A stretch of 64,000 nucleotides of DNA from Lentibacter sp. XHP0401 (lineage in GTDB: Bacteria; Pseudomonadota; Alphaproteobacteria; Rhodobacterales; Rhodobacteraceae), in assembly GCF_025751535.1 (NCBI RefSeq), contig NZ_JAOWLC010000001.1:124001-188000 (forward strand), written 5' to 3'. Below, piece after piece: positions 27,578 through 35,700 of the stretch. The position numbers and the translations under genes were made by a program. Position 1 is the first letter of the stretch. The number at the start of each line of letters is the position of its first letter. The notes under the pieces were generated by a model. That model was not told where the DNA came from. It worked only from the letters and a program-made list of their open reading frames with translations, and did no database searches.

Positions 27578-28765
27578 ATGGCAGACGAGCTCAAACGCAA
27601 GATCGGCCTCAAACTTCTGACCGCTTATGGTGTCGGTGTTATGGTGGGCGCGGGCATTTATGTGCTCGTCGGAGCTGTGGCGGCGGAGGCTGGCGTCTGG
27701 GCCCCGCTGGCTTTTCTCCTCGCGGGTGTCATCGCGGCCCCTACAGCGCTGAGCTATGCAGAGTTTTCAACGCGAATACCCGAGGCGGCGGGTGAGGCAG
27801 CTTATGTGGCCAAGGGGTTTGCAGCGCCTTGGCTCGCAGTGCTTGTCGGGCTTGCCATCGTGCTGGCAGGGACGGTTTCGGCGGCGGCGGTCTTGCGCGG
27901 CGGTGCAGGGTATCTCACGGCGATCAGCGCATTGCCGTTTGTGCCGACGGTCATTATCCTGGGGGCTGTTCTTGCTTTTGTTGCTGTTGTGGGCGTGTTG
28001 GAAAGCCTCTGGCTTGCCGCCGTGTTTACCATCATCGAGGTATTCGGTCTGGGATTGGTTGTCTGGGCGGGTTTCAGTGTGGCACCTGTAGAGGCGTTTA
28101 CGACCCCGCAGCCGATTGTCTGGGTTGGAGTTTCGTCGGCGGCGGTGCTGGCGTTTTTTGCATTCATCGGATTTGAAGACATCGTCAATATGGCCGAGGA
28201 AGTGGACAACCCTGTGCGGGTGTTGCCACGGGCAATTTTGTATTCATTGCTCATCACTACCTTGCTTTATGCTTTGGTGACCTTCGCGGCGGTGCGGGCT
28301 GTGCCGCTGAACATGCTTGGCAACAGCGAGCAGCCTTTGGCGCTTGTTTGGACGCAGGCGCATGGCGGTAGCGCGGTCTTTCTCTCGCTGATTGCCGTTG
28401 CAGCGGCGCTTAATGGAGTGCTGGCTCAGATTGTCATGGCCTCGCGCGTTTTGTTCGGGCTTGGGCGGAGGACGGCAGGGCTGGCGATGTTTCACCACAC
28501 CCATGCGCGGTTTGGAACGCCTGTGCTGGGAACGGTACTGGTGGGCTTCGGTGTGGTTCTCGGTGCACTGATGTTGCCTGTAGCTGACCTCGCGGAAGTC
28601 ACATCCGGATTGCTTTTGTCGGTTTTTGTTCTGGTAAACGCGGCGTTGATCGTGTTGAAGCGCTCGGAACCGGAGGCGCCGTTCCGCGTATCGATGGCTG
28701 TGCCTCTCTTCGGGCTGATCGCGTCGCTTGCGGCGCTAGGAATAACGATAGGAGCCAAGCTATGA
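27578..28765 (+). CDS. APC superfamily amino acid permease
   Basis: Inner-membrane transporter of 395 residues with about twelve helices, short for the family. TM1 carries GVGVMVGAGIYVLVG, the unwound glycine motif of APC transporters, and TM6 carries AFFAFIGFEDIVNMAEEV with the following basic cytoplasmic loop. The substrate is probably an amino acid or polyamine. It is embedded between murC and murB in the wall cluster, 15 bp after murC and overlapping DUF2484 by 4 bp, so it is likely co-transcribed. Confidence 0.88.
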   Translation: MADELKRKIGLKLLTAYGVGVMVGAGIYVLVGAVAAEAGVWAPLAFLLAGVIAAPTALSYAEFSTRIPEAAGEAAYVAKGFAAPWLAVLVGLAIVLAGTVSAAAVLRGGAGYLTAISALPFVPTVIILGAVLAFVAVVGVLESLWLAAVFTIIEVFGLGLVVWAGFSVAPVEAFTTPQPIVWVGVSSAAVLAFFAFIGFEDIVNMAEEVDNPVRVLPRAILYSLLITTLLYALVTFAAVRAVPLNMLGNSEQPLALVWTQAHGGSAVFLSLIAVAAALNGVLAQIVMASRVLFGLGRRTAGLAMFHHTHARFGTPVLGTVLVGFGVVLGALMLPVADLAEVTSGLLLSVFVLVNAALIVLKRSEPEAPFRVSMAVPLFGLIASLAALGITIGAKL

Positions 28766-29016
28766 GCGCACCTCTTTGGGCCGGCGTGATTTGGGTGATA
28801 GCCGCGACAGCAACCGCTTTTTTGGCGATCCGTCGTCAATTCTTGCCTGCTGGTGTGCTCTTGGTCGCGGCTCCGGCAGTCATTCTGTGGATCGGCTATG
28901 CGCATGGGTGGATTTTCAGCGCCTTTGCATTTGCGGGCTTTATTTCAATGTTTCGCAACCCGCTGCGCTACCTTTGGCAGCGTGTGCGCGGGCTTAAGCC
29001 GGAGTTGCCGAAATGA
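28762..29016 (+). CDS. DUF2484 family small membrane protein, copy 1
   Basis: An 84-residue membrane protein with three hydrophobic segments and a basic C-terminus (RNPLRYLWQRVRG), matching the DUF2484 proteins commonly found beside murB in Rhodobacterales. It overlaps both neighbours by 4 bp (ATGA). The function is unknown; conserved placement suggests a link with wall synthesis or division (inference). Confidence 0.75.
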   Translation: MSAPLWAGVIWVIAATATAFLAIRRQFLPAGVLLVAAPAVILWIGYAHGWIFSAFAFAGFISMFRNPLRYLWQRVRGLKPELPK

Positions 29017-29264
29017 CTTTTTCTCTTACTCTGGTTTGTATCTGGGCTGCCGTTGCCAACCTGTTTGCCATGCTGCCGAGCCGTGACAATTATTGGCGGG
29101 GTGCCTATGTTCTGATTGCCATCGGCATACCGCTATTGGGCTATGTGACCTATGAAAACGGTCCATGGATAGGGCTTATTGTGTTGATCGCGGCGATGAG
29201 CATGTTGCGCTGGCCTGTGGTTTATCTCATGCGCTGGATACGCGGCGCTCGCAAATCGGGGTGA
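29013..29264 (+). CDS. DUF2484 family small membrane protein, copy 2
   Basis: An 83-residue paralogue of the preceding gene: three hydrophobic segments, the conserved [15 protein letters not shown] region and a basic tail ([15 protein letters not shown]). It overlaps copy 1 by 4 bp. Its TGA overlaps a possible GTG start for murB (GTGA at 29261), pointing to translational coupling into murB. Confidence 0.78.
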   Translation: MTFSLTLVCIWAAVANLFAMLPSRDNYWRGAYVLIAIGIPLLGYVTYENGPWIGLIVLIAAMSMLRWPVVYLMRWIRGARKSG

Positions 29265-29269
29265 GTGAT

Positions 29270-30187
29270 ATGATGCCAGAGGTGCGCGGCAAGTTGAGCC
29301 AAGGCAAACTTTTGAGCGAACTGACATGGTTGCGCGTGGGCGGCCCTGCTGACTGGCTGTTTATGCCTGCCGATGTGGATGATCTGGCGCAGTTTATGGC
29401 TGCTCTTGACCATGACGTTGAGATTTTCCCGATGGGCGTCGGCTCCAATCTCATTGTGCGCGACGGTGGCTTGCGGGCGGTTGTGATCAAGATGGGGCGT
29501 GAGTTTAACCACATTGAAGTTGAAGGCAATCGCGTGCGCGCAGGTGTTGCAGCGCTGGATGCGCATGTGGCACGCAAGGCCGCGGATGCGGGTGTGGATC
29601 TGACATTTCTGCGCACCATTCCCGGGGCGATTGGCGGGGCTGTCAAGATGAACGCGGGGTGCTATGGCAGCTACACGGCGGATGTGTTTGTCAGCGCGAA
29701 GGCGGTGACCCGCGAGGGGCGAATTGTCACCCTAACAAGGGATGACATGAAGTTTGCTTACCGTCAGAGCGAGTTGCCCGAGGGTTGGGTTTTGGTTGAA
29801 GCCACATTGGAAGGGCCGGGCGGCGCACCTGAGGCGCTTCATGCGCGAATGGAAGAGCAGCTTGCCAAGCGTGATGCGAGCCAGCCGACCAAGGAGCGCA
29901 GCGCAGGCAGTACATTTCGCAACCCTGCAGGCTTTAGCTCGACGGGTCAGGCCGACGATACTCATGAGTTGAAAGCCTGGAAGGTGATCGATGATGCGGG
30001 GATGCGCGGGGCCAGCATCGGCGGGGCGCAGATGAGCGAGATGCACTCCAACTTTATGATCAACACGGGTGGCGCAACTGCCGCAGACCTTGAAGGCCTT
30101 GGCGAAGAAGTGCGAAAAAAGGTTTACGAAAACAGTGGGATCACGTTAGAGTGGGAAATTATGAGGGTTGGCGAACCAACTCCGTGA
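29270..30187 (+). CDS. murB: UDP-N-acetylenolpyruvoylglucosamine reductase
   Basis: FAD-dependent reductase of 305 residues completing UDP-MurNAc synthesis. It shows [11 protein letters not shown], the FAD-binding [32 protein letters not shown] and the catalytic serine region [12 protein letters not shown] at 29261 in the same frame, overlapping the previous stop, is an alternative start. The absence of the Tyr loop extension fits type II MurB. Confidence 0.95.
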   Translation: MMPEVRGKLSQGKLLSELTWLRVGGPADWLFMPADVDDLAQFMAALDHDVEIFPMGVGSNLIVRDGGLRAVVIKMGREFNHIEVEGNRVRAGVAALDAHVARKAADAGVDLTFLRTIPGAIGGAVKMNAGCYGSYTADVFVSAKAVTREGRIVTLTRDDMKFAYRQSELPEGWVLVEATLEGPGGAPEALHARMEEQLAKRDASQPTKERSAGSTFRNPAGFSSTGQADDTHELKAWKVIDDAGMRGASIGGAQMSEMHSNFMINTGGATAADLEGLGEEVRKKVYENSGITLEWEIMRVGEPTP

Positions 30188-30261
30188 GTCAGGCACTAAA
30201 AACGACAGAAGATAAATAGTAACGAGGGCCGCAAAAGGCCCCAATTTCGAGGCGGATCGGG

Positions 30262-31176
30262 ATGTCGGGCAGGACAACCCCTAAAGTGACAGTGTTGATG
30301 GGCGGACCATCGGCGGAGCGCGAGGTGTCTCTCGTGTCGGGCCGTGAGTGTGCCAAAGCGCTGCGCGCAGAGGGCTATGATGTAACTGAGCTGGATGCAG
30401 GGCAGGATGTTGCCGAGCGCTTGCGAGTGCTGGCGCCTGACGTTGTGTTCAATGCGCTCCACGGTCGCTGGGGCGAAGACGGCTGCGTGCAGGGCATCCT
30501 TGAGTGGTTGCATATTCCTTACACACATTCGGGTGTTCTGGCTTCGGCTCTGGCGATGGACAAAGAGCGCACCAAGGACGTTTACCGCGCCCATGGCTTG
30601 CCTGTTGTGCCTTCGTTGTTGGCGAATAAAGCCGAGGTGAGTGCGCGCCATGTGATGGAGCCTCCCTATGTTGTGAAGCCTTACAATGAGGGCTCTTCGG
30701 TGGGCGTCTATATTGTGCAGGAGGCGGCCAACGGGCCACCCAGGCTTGACGAGAACATGCCTGACACGGTGATGGTTGAAGCTTATGCGGCTGGCCGCGA
30801 GCTGACGGCAACTGTGATGGGGGACAAAGCCCTGACGGTGACCGAGATACTCACCGAGGGCTGGTATGATTATGATGCGAAATACAAAGAGGGCGGCTCA
30901 AGACATATATGCCCTGCCGATATTCCGCAGGACATTTTTGATCTGTGCATGGAACACGCGGTGACAGCGCATAAGGCGCTTGGGTGTCGTGGTGTGAGCC
31001 GCACGGATTACCGCTGGGACGAGGCACGCGGCATTGAAGGCCTTGTGCTTTTGGAGACAAACACCCAGCCCGGAATGACGCCGACATCGCTTAGCCCCGA
31101 GCAGGGGATTGCGACGGGGATGAGCTTTGGCAAATTTTGCGCGTGGATGGTGGAGGATGCGTCATGTCCGAGATGA
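30262..31176 (+). CDS. ddl: D-alanine-D-alanine ligase
   Basis: ATP-grasp ligase of 304 residues forming the D-Ala-D-Ala dipeptide. N-terminal LMGGPSAEREVSLVSG and the ATP-grasp parts PYVVKPYNEGSSVGVYIV, YDAKY and EINTQPG-like LLETNTQPGMTPTS are present. It follows murB after 74 bp containing a short GGGCC/GGCCC hairpin. Its end overlaps the start of ftsQ by 13 bp. Confidence 0.96.
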   Translation: MSGRTTPKVTVLMGGPSAEREVSLVSGRECAKALRAEGYDVTELDAGQDVAERLRVLAPDVVFNALHGRWGEDGCVQGILEWLHIPYTHSGVLASALAMDKERTKDVYRAHGLPVVPSLLANKAEVSARHVMEPPYVVKPYNEGSSVGVYIVQEAANGPPRLDENMPDTVMVEAYAAGRELTATVMGDKALTVTEILTEGWYDYDAKYKEGGSRHICPADIPQDIFDLCMEHAVTAHKALGCRGVSRTDYRWDEARGIEGLVLLETNTQPGMTPTSLSPEQGIATGMSFGKFCAWMVEDASCPR

Positions 31177-32054
31177 AGCCGCACCGCAGCCCCGCGAAGG
31201 CCGATCCTGCGCCAAGCCGCTGGTCTTACCGCTATCACCGTTTGATGCTGACGCCGCTTTTTCGCAAGGTGCTGCGTGTGGGCGTGCCTTTTACCCTCTC
31301 GCTGGGGATCGGGTTGATATATTTTTCCGATCAGGAGCGCCGTGACGGCTTTAACCTCGCGCTGACAGATTTGCGGGCCGAGTTCGAGAACCGTCCTGAA
31401 TTTATGGTCAAGCTGATGGCTGTTGACGGAGCGAGCAGCGAAGTGGCCGAGGATATCCGCGAGATTGTGCCTCTCGATTTTCCGCTGTCTTCATTTGATA
31501 TTGATCTTGAAGATATCCGCAGCAATGTGGCCGGTTTGCAGGCGGTCAAATCGGCGCGGGTGAAGATTAAGTCGGGTGGAGTTTTGCAGATTGAAGTTGA
31601 CGAGCGCCAGCCGATTGCTGTGTGGCGCAGCTATGAGGGGCTTGAGCTTCTGGACGCTGAAGGGGTCGCTTTTCGGGCGCTCGATAGCCGTTTTGACCGC
31701 CCCGACCTGCCCCTGATTGTAGGCGAAGGCGCGACAGAGAACCTTGCCGAAGCCATGCAAGTGCTTGCGGCAGCGGCCCCGCTTCAGGAGCGGCTGCGCG
31801 GAATTGCGCGAATTGGCGAGCGACGTTGGGACGTTGTTTTGGACCGCAACCAGAAAATAATGTTGCCCGAAGAACTGCCCGTGCAGGCACTTCAGCGCGT
31901 GCTGGCGCTTAACACTGCGCGAGACCTTCTGGCGCGGGATGTGGCGGTCGTGGATATGCGTCTGGCTCATCGGCCGACGATTAGAATGAGTGACGAGGCA
32001 ACGCGTGAGCGCTGGAAAGTGCGCGCGAGCGAAGCAGGGATAAAAACACAATGA
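31164..32054 (+). CDS. ftsQ: Cell division protein FtsQ
   Basis: Bitopic divisome protein of 296 residues: a basic cytoplasmic N-terminus, one transmembrane helix (about 37-54), then POTRA (about 75-150) and FtsQ beta domains in the periplasm. It links early and late division proteins. The in-frame ATG at 31164 (MSEMKPHRS) was chosen over 31137 because it gives a standard FtsQ N-terminus. It overlaps ddl by 13 bp and ftsA by 4 bp. Confidence 0.93.
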   Translation: MSEMKPHRSPAKADPAPSRWSYRYHRLMLTPLFRKVLRVGVPFTLSLGIGLIYFSDQERRDGFNLALTDLRAEFENRPEFMVKLMAVDGASSEVAEDIREIVPLDFPLSSFDIDLEDIRSNVAGLQAVKSARVKIKSGGVLQIEVDERQPIAVWRSYEGLELLDAEGVAFRALDSRFDRPDLPLIVGEGATENLAEAMQVLAAAAPLQERLRGIARIGERRWDVVLDRNQKIMLPEELPVQALQRVLALNTARDLLARDVAVVDMRLAHRPTIRMSDEATRERWKVRASEAGIKTQ

Positions 32055-33385
32055 TCGAGCTATATGAATCACAGCGGGCCATGCGCAACATGCGCCGCGC
32101 CGCCATGCAGCGCGGTGTGATTGCCATTCTGGATGTGGGGAGTTCCAAGATTGCCTGCCTTGTGCTGCGGTTCGACGGGAGTGAAACGCTCGGTGAGAGC
32201 AACGGCATGGGCGCTATGGCCGGGCAGGCGGGCTTTCGGGTGATCGGCGCGGCAACGACACGTTCGCGCGGGGTGCGCTTTGGCGAGATTGATACAATGG
32301 CCGAGACCGAGCGCGCCATTCGCACTGCTGTTCAGGCGGCGCAGAAGATGGCGAATATCAGGGTTGATCACGTGATTGCCTGTTTTGCGGGGGGCGACCC
32401 GCGCTCATACGGGCTTGTCGGCGAAGTGGGTATCGATGGTCATGTCGTAACGGAAGAAGACGTGAGCCGCGTGCTGAGTGCTTGTGATGTGCCCGAGATC
32501 GGTATGGGCCGTGAAGTGCTGCACGCGCAGCCTGTGAACTTTGCGCTGGATCACCGATCGGGCCTTTCGGACCCACGCGGGCAGATGGGGGCACGGCTGG
32601 CGACAGACATGCACCTGCTGTCGGTTGATGGCACGGTCATTCAGAACATTGTGCATTGTGTGCGCCGCTGTGATCTTGAACTTGCGGGGATTTACTCCTC
32701 TGCCTATGCGGCAGGCTATGCCGCGCTTGTGGAGGACGAACAAGAGCTTGGCGCGGCTTGTATCGACATGGGCGGTGGCACAACCAGCGTTTCGATTTTC
32801 ATCAAGAAGCACATGATTTACGCCGATGCCGTGCGCCTTGGTGGTGACCATGTGACCAGCGATATTTCTATGGGGCTGCAAGTGCCGATGACTATGGCCG
32901 AGCGCATCAAGACGTTTTACGGCGGGGTTGTGGCCACGGGTGTGGACGACCGCGAGATGATTGATATTGGCGGAGATACGGGCGACTGGGAGCACGACCG
33001 CCGCGCGGTGAGCCGCACCGAGCTTATCGGAATTATGCGGCCACGGGTTGAGGAAATTCTGGAAGAAGTGCGCGCCAAGCTTGATGCGGCGGGCTTTGAC
33101 CATTTGCCGAGCCAGCAGATTGTGCTGACGGGCGGCGCAAGCCAGATCCCCGGGCTTGACGGGTTGGCGAGCCGTATACTTGGCCAGCAGGTGCGCTTGG
33201 GGCGGCCCGTGCGTGTGCAAGGGTTGCCGCAGGCGGCTGTAGGGCCGGGATTTTCAAGTGCTGTCGGGCTTTCGCTGTTTGCGGCGCACCCGCAGGATGA
33301 ATGGTGGGATTTCGAACTGCCGGTAGACCGCTACCCTGCGCGCTCGCTTAAACGCGTGATGCGCTGGTTCCGCGACAACTGGTAA
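32051..33385 (+). CDS. ftsA: Cell division protein FtsA
   Basis: Actin-like ATPase of 444 residues that tethers FtsZ to the membrane. It has phosphate-binding IAILDVGSSKIACLV and CIDMGGGTTSVSIF loops, the 1C subdomain, and a C-terminal amphipathic helix RSLKRVMRWFRDNW for membrane binding. A roughly 20-residue basic N-terminal extension precedes the core. It is followed immediately by a strong terminator. Unlike the usual arrangement it is separated from ftsZ by a 2.3-kb opposite-strand insertion. Confidence 0.96.
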   Translation: MIELYESQRAMRNMRRAAMQRGVIAILDVGSSKIACLVLRFDGSETLGESNGMGAMAGQAGFRVIGAATTRSRGVRFGEIDTMAETERAIRTAVQAAQKMANIRVDHVIACFAGGDPRSYGLVGEVGIDGHVVTEEDVSRVLSACDVPEIGMGREVLHAQPVNFALDHRSGLSDPRGQMGARLATDMHLLSVDGTVIQNIVHCVRRCDLELAGIYSSAYAAGYAALVEDEQELGAACIDMGGGTTSVSIFIKKHMIYADAVRLGGDHVTSDISMGLQVPMTMAERIKTFYGGVVATGVDDREMIDIGGDTGDWEHDRRAVSRTELIGIMRPRVEEILEEVRAKLDAAGFDHLPSQQIVLTGGASQIPGLDGLASRILGQQVRLGRPVRVQGLPQAAVGPGFSSAVGLSLFAAHPQDEWWDFELPVDRYPARSLKRVMRWFRDNW

Positions 33386-33392
33386 GAGATAA

Positions 33393-33428
33393 AAAGGCCG
33401 CTCGAATGAGAGCGGCCTTTGGTTTTTT
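33393..33428 (+). terminator. Strong intrinsic terminator after ftsA
   Basis: AAAGGCCGCTC and GAGCGGCCTTT form a perfect 11-bp stem around GAATGA, followed by GGTTTTTT. It closes the ftsW-ftsA transcript 8 bp after the ftsA stop. Its near symmetry may also serve the converging dsrE-like gene. Confidence 0.9.
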
Positions 33429-33440
33429 GGGGGTGGTGGT

Positions 33441-33905
33441 TTATGGTTTTATGTACGTGAAGCCCTGCATCTGCAGATGCGACAGCTCGGCGACACCACT
33501 TGGAACAATGTCTTCCTCGTAGACATCAAAGAGATCGTTTTCGAACGAGATATTGCGACCGCTTAATGTGTTGTTGCAAACGTGGAAGGCTACGTTTTGT
33601 CCCTTGAGTCCCAGCACCTGTCCGCGCAGGGCTTCGTTTGTTTTGGCGTGTGACAGAAGGCCGAGGCCGTTGCCGTGAAGCACGAGTTTAACGTCCATAT
33701 TCTCTGCGCCCACCGCGTTGATATGGTTCTGGATGTTGGTAAGTGCGCCGCGATAGGCTTTGTCGCTTTCACCGCCTTCGTAATTGATGTGATAGACGAC
33801 TTTATGTTTACCATAGCGGTCGCTGGCGGCTGTATCCGTGGTGGTCAATGCCAAGCTTGCCATTGCGATCACAACGGTGAGTGCAAGTGAAATAATGTGT
33901 TTCAT
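33441..33905 (-). CDS. Exported DsrE-like sulfur-relay family protein
   Basis: A 154-residue protein with a Sec signal peptide (about 1-27, ending TAA/AS) and a DsrE/DsrF-like fold. It has an early strand KVVYHINYEGG, the stretch LTNIQNHINAVG, then VKLVLHGNGLGLL. A single conserved-type cysteine lies in NVAFHVCNNTL. DsrE relatives carry sulfur on such a cysteine; periplasmic members are poorly understood. AAAGGGA precedes the ATG at 33905. It lies 144 bp downstream of the PhnD-LuxR regulator on the same strand, inserted between ftsA and ftsZ. Confidence 0.82.
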   Translation of the reverse strand: MKHIISLALTVVIAMASLALTTTDTAASDRYGKHKVVYHINYEGGESDKAYRGALTNIQNHINAVGAENMDVKLVLHGNGLGLLSHAKTNEALRGQVLGLKGQNVAFHVCNNTLSGRNISFENDLFDVYEEDIVPSGVAELSHLQMQGFTYIKP

Positions 33906-34049
33906 TCTGGGTTCCCTTTTGTGCTGGGCTGCTTTGCGCAACCTTGGGTCCAGCCTTGCAGAGAACTGGCGCCCGAACACCTAGGGCGAACCACGGGTTT
34001 GGTATAAAAGGGTCTGGGGAGATGACTAGGTTCGTTGATTTATCGGGGA

Positions 34050-35261
34050 CTAGCTTGCCAGAGCCACAAGCTGGCTGGAGGAGCGGGCCTCGTATTTTTT
34101 CAGCAAATTGGCACGGTGAAACTCGACGGTCTTCGGGCTGATAGCAAGCTTGCGCGCTATTTCTTTAGAGGAATACCCTTCGGCGATAAGGTCAAGCACC
34201 TCGCGTTCGCGTTTGGTGAGCGTTGGGTGTGATGTGTTGTTGTTCACGTGGGGTGCGGAAATCGGTATGCGCCACCGCAAGATCAAAACAAGCGCGACGA
34301 GCGGGAGCAAAACTGTGCCGAGCAGAAGCGGCCAGCTGCGCAGGAGTTTTCGGGCAAGGCCGAGCTCTTCTATGCGTTTTGCATAGGCTTCATTCAGCTC
34401 GACGACCGATTGGTAGGATACAGGCGCTGTCCAGTAGTAGCGCAGGCGAACCTTTTGGGCGAGAGGCGTGTTCTTGGCGTTGAGCAGGGCCAGCGCCACA
34501 GGATCGCGCAACTCGGAAGGTGTCTGGGCCAGGGCAGCGAAAGGCCATTCGGGATAGAGCCTTGTGCTGACGCGATCAGCGTGATCGAACGTGGCACTTG
34601 TGTTGAGGTAGATGAAATCATCGGCTTTATAGTATCCCTCAGACAGCAATCGCTCCATGAGCCCACTGCGCACAATTCCGATATCGGCGCGGCCCGAGGC
34701 GACTTGGGTTACGATTGTATCCATCGGGAAGCCGACTGAGATGATGTTGCTTGTGTCGGTAAACAGATTGATCCCGACGTCCTGAAATTCGCGCCATGCG
34801 AGCTGGAAGCCGCCAAATGCATTTTTCCCGACGGTGACAACACTTTTGCCACGGGCATCGCTGAGCGACGTGATGTCTGTGCCACGACGTGCGAAGATGA
34901 GGCTTCCAAAGGTGCTTGAGAAGCCACCTTTGTTTTGTTGAACGTTGCGTGACGCGATCACGCTCATCTCATGTTTTTCGCTGAGGTCTACAAAATGGCC
35001 AGGATTGGTGACGAGGAAGTCGAGTTGGCCGGAAGCCAGCTGCCTGGAGGCAGAGGCAAGGGTGACGGGCACAAGCTCGAAGGTATAGTCTGGCACCGCG
35101 GCATCAAGATAGAGCTTGAGGCCGTGCCAACGAGCGAGCGCATCCTCATAGCCGAGATAGGCCAGCACTCCGATCCGTGCCGGATTTTCGCTGTTTTGCG
35201 CATGAGGTTGAGACGCCGGAGCCAAGAGTAGGCCGATCAGCGCCAAAATAATTCTGAGCAT
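34050..35261 (-). CDS. Membrane-bound one-component regulator: PhnD-like sensor fused to LuxR HTH
   Basis: A 403-residue fusion. A signal/anchor (1-21) leads to a periplasmic PhnD/TtrS-type substrate-binding domain (about 27-300), including a typical VTNPGHFVDLSEKHE-like region and SGRADIGIVRSGLME. One transmembrane helix follows (about 308-330), then a cytoplasmic LuxR/NarL helix-turn-helix (about 348-403) with LTKREREVLDLIAEGYSSKE and ISPKTVEFHRANLLKKY. No kinase or receiver domain is present, so signal would pass straight from periplasm to DNA. GGGAGGAG precedes the ATG. The likely target is the neighbouring dsrE-like gene (inference); the ligand is unknown. Confidence 0.85.
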   Translation of the reverse strand: MLRIILALIGLLLAPASQPHAQNSENPARIGVLAYLGYEDALARWHGLKLYLDAAVPDYTFELVPVTLASASRQLASGQLDFLVTNPGHFVDLSEKHEMSVIASRNVQQNKGGFSSTFGSLIFARRGTDITSLSDARGKSVVTVGKNAFGGFQLAWREFQDVGINLFTDTSNIISVGFPMDTIVTQVASGRADIGIVRSGLMERLLSEGYYKADDFIYLNTSATFDHADRVSTRLYPEWPFAALAQTPSELRDPVALALLNAKNTPLAQKVRLRYYWTAPVSYQSVVELNEAYAKRIEELGLARKLLRSWPLLLGTVLLPLVALVLILRWRIPISAPHVNNNTSHPTLTKREREVLDLIAEGYSSKEIARKLAISPKTVEFHRANLLKKYEARSSSQLVALAS

Positions 35262-35393
35262 ATGCTCCTCCCTGCCAAACTATAGGGGCGAGATCACGGA
35301 ATAGGCAAACTAGCAGTGAGAAGACCGCGAAAAAGATTAGGCAGGAAAGGCCTGAACTTGGCTGTGAAGGGCTGGAAGTGATCGATTTCTTGT

Positions 35394-35411
35394 GTTAGAT
35401 AGCCATCTAAC
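35394..35411. promoter_or_regulatory. Dyad upstream of PhnD-LuxR gene
   Basis: GTTAGAT-AGCC-ATCTAAC, perfect 7-bp arms with a 4-base spacer, 133 bp upstream of the membrane regulator start and 290 bp upstream of ftsZ. It is a candidate operator; the binding protein is unknown. Confidence 0.5.
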
Positions 35412-35469
35412 GCTCATCTCAGAAGCGAATAGGCCGAGCAGGGCCCAATGACATTGAGTTTTTTTTGAT

Positions 35470-35489
35470 ACACCTCTCGCGAGAGGTGT
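35470..35489. promoter_or_regulatory. Perfect 20-bp palindrome upstream of ftsZ
   Basis: ACACCTCTCGCGAGAGGTGT is perfectly self-complementary without a spacer. The T-run lies before it on the plus strand, so it is not arranged as a terminator in either direction. It is probably a protein-binding site, 211 bp before the ftsZ start. Confidence 0.55.
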
Positions 35490-35700
35490 CTATTGCGTTG
35501 GCTTGTGTCTGGCTTGTGGGGTTACGCAAGATTTCGGGTTTTCGGCGAAATCTCGCGGATAGTGACCATATATTAGCCATATTTTGTGGGATTTCGCAGT
35601 TTTTTACGTGACGATACGGCAAAGGCGCGGTAGAAATAGCTTGGAACAGGCAGAAATCGCACCCGCGTAAGCGGTCAAAGACATCAGGCGGACAGATAAA

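Larger units (their letters stand above)
35262..35700. other. 439-bp intergenic region between divergent regulator and ftsZ
   Basis: Non-coding stretch that must hold the regulator promoter and the ftsZ promoter. It contains two perfect dyads (listed separately), a GATTTCG-N9-CGAAATC inverted repeat (35530-35552), an eight-T run at about 35459-35466 and an AT-rich patch near 35565-35610. No convincing open reading frame was seen. An unusually long leader could carry cell-cycle control of ftsZ. Confidence 0.7.

Noticed and set aside
35455-35495. T-run and palindrome before ftsZ as an intrinsic terminator
   Set aside because: The T-run precedes the palindrome on the plus strand and becomes an A-run after it on the minus strand, so neither strand has stem-then-U order.
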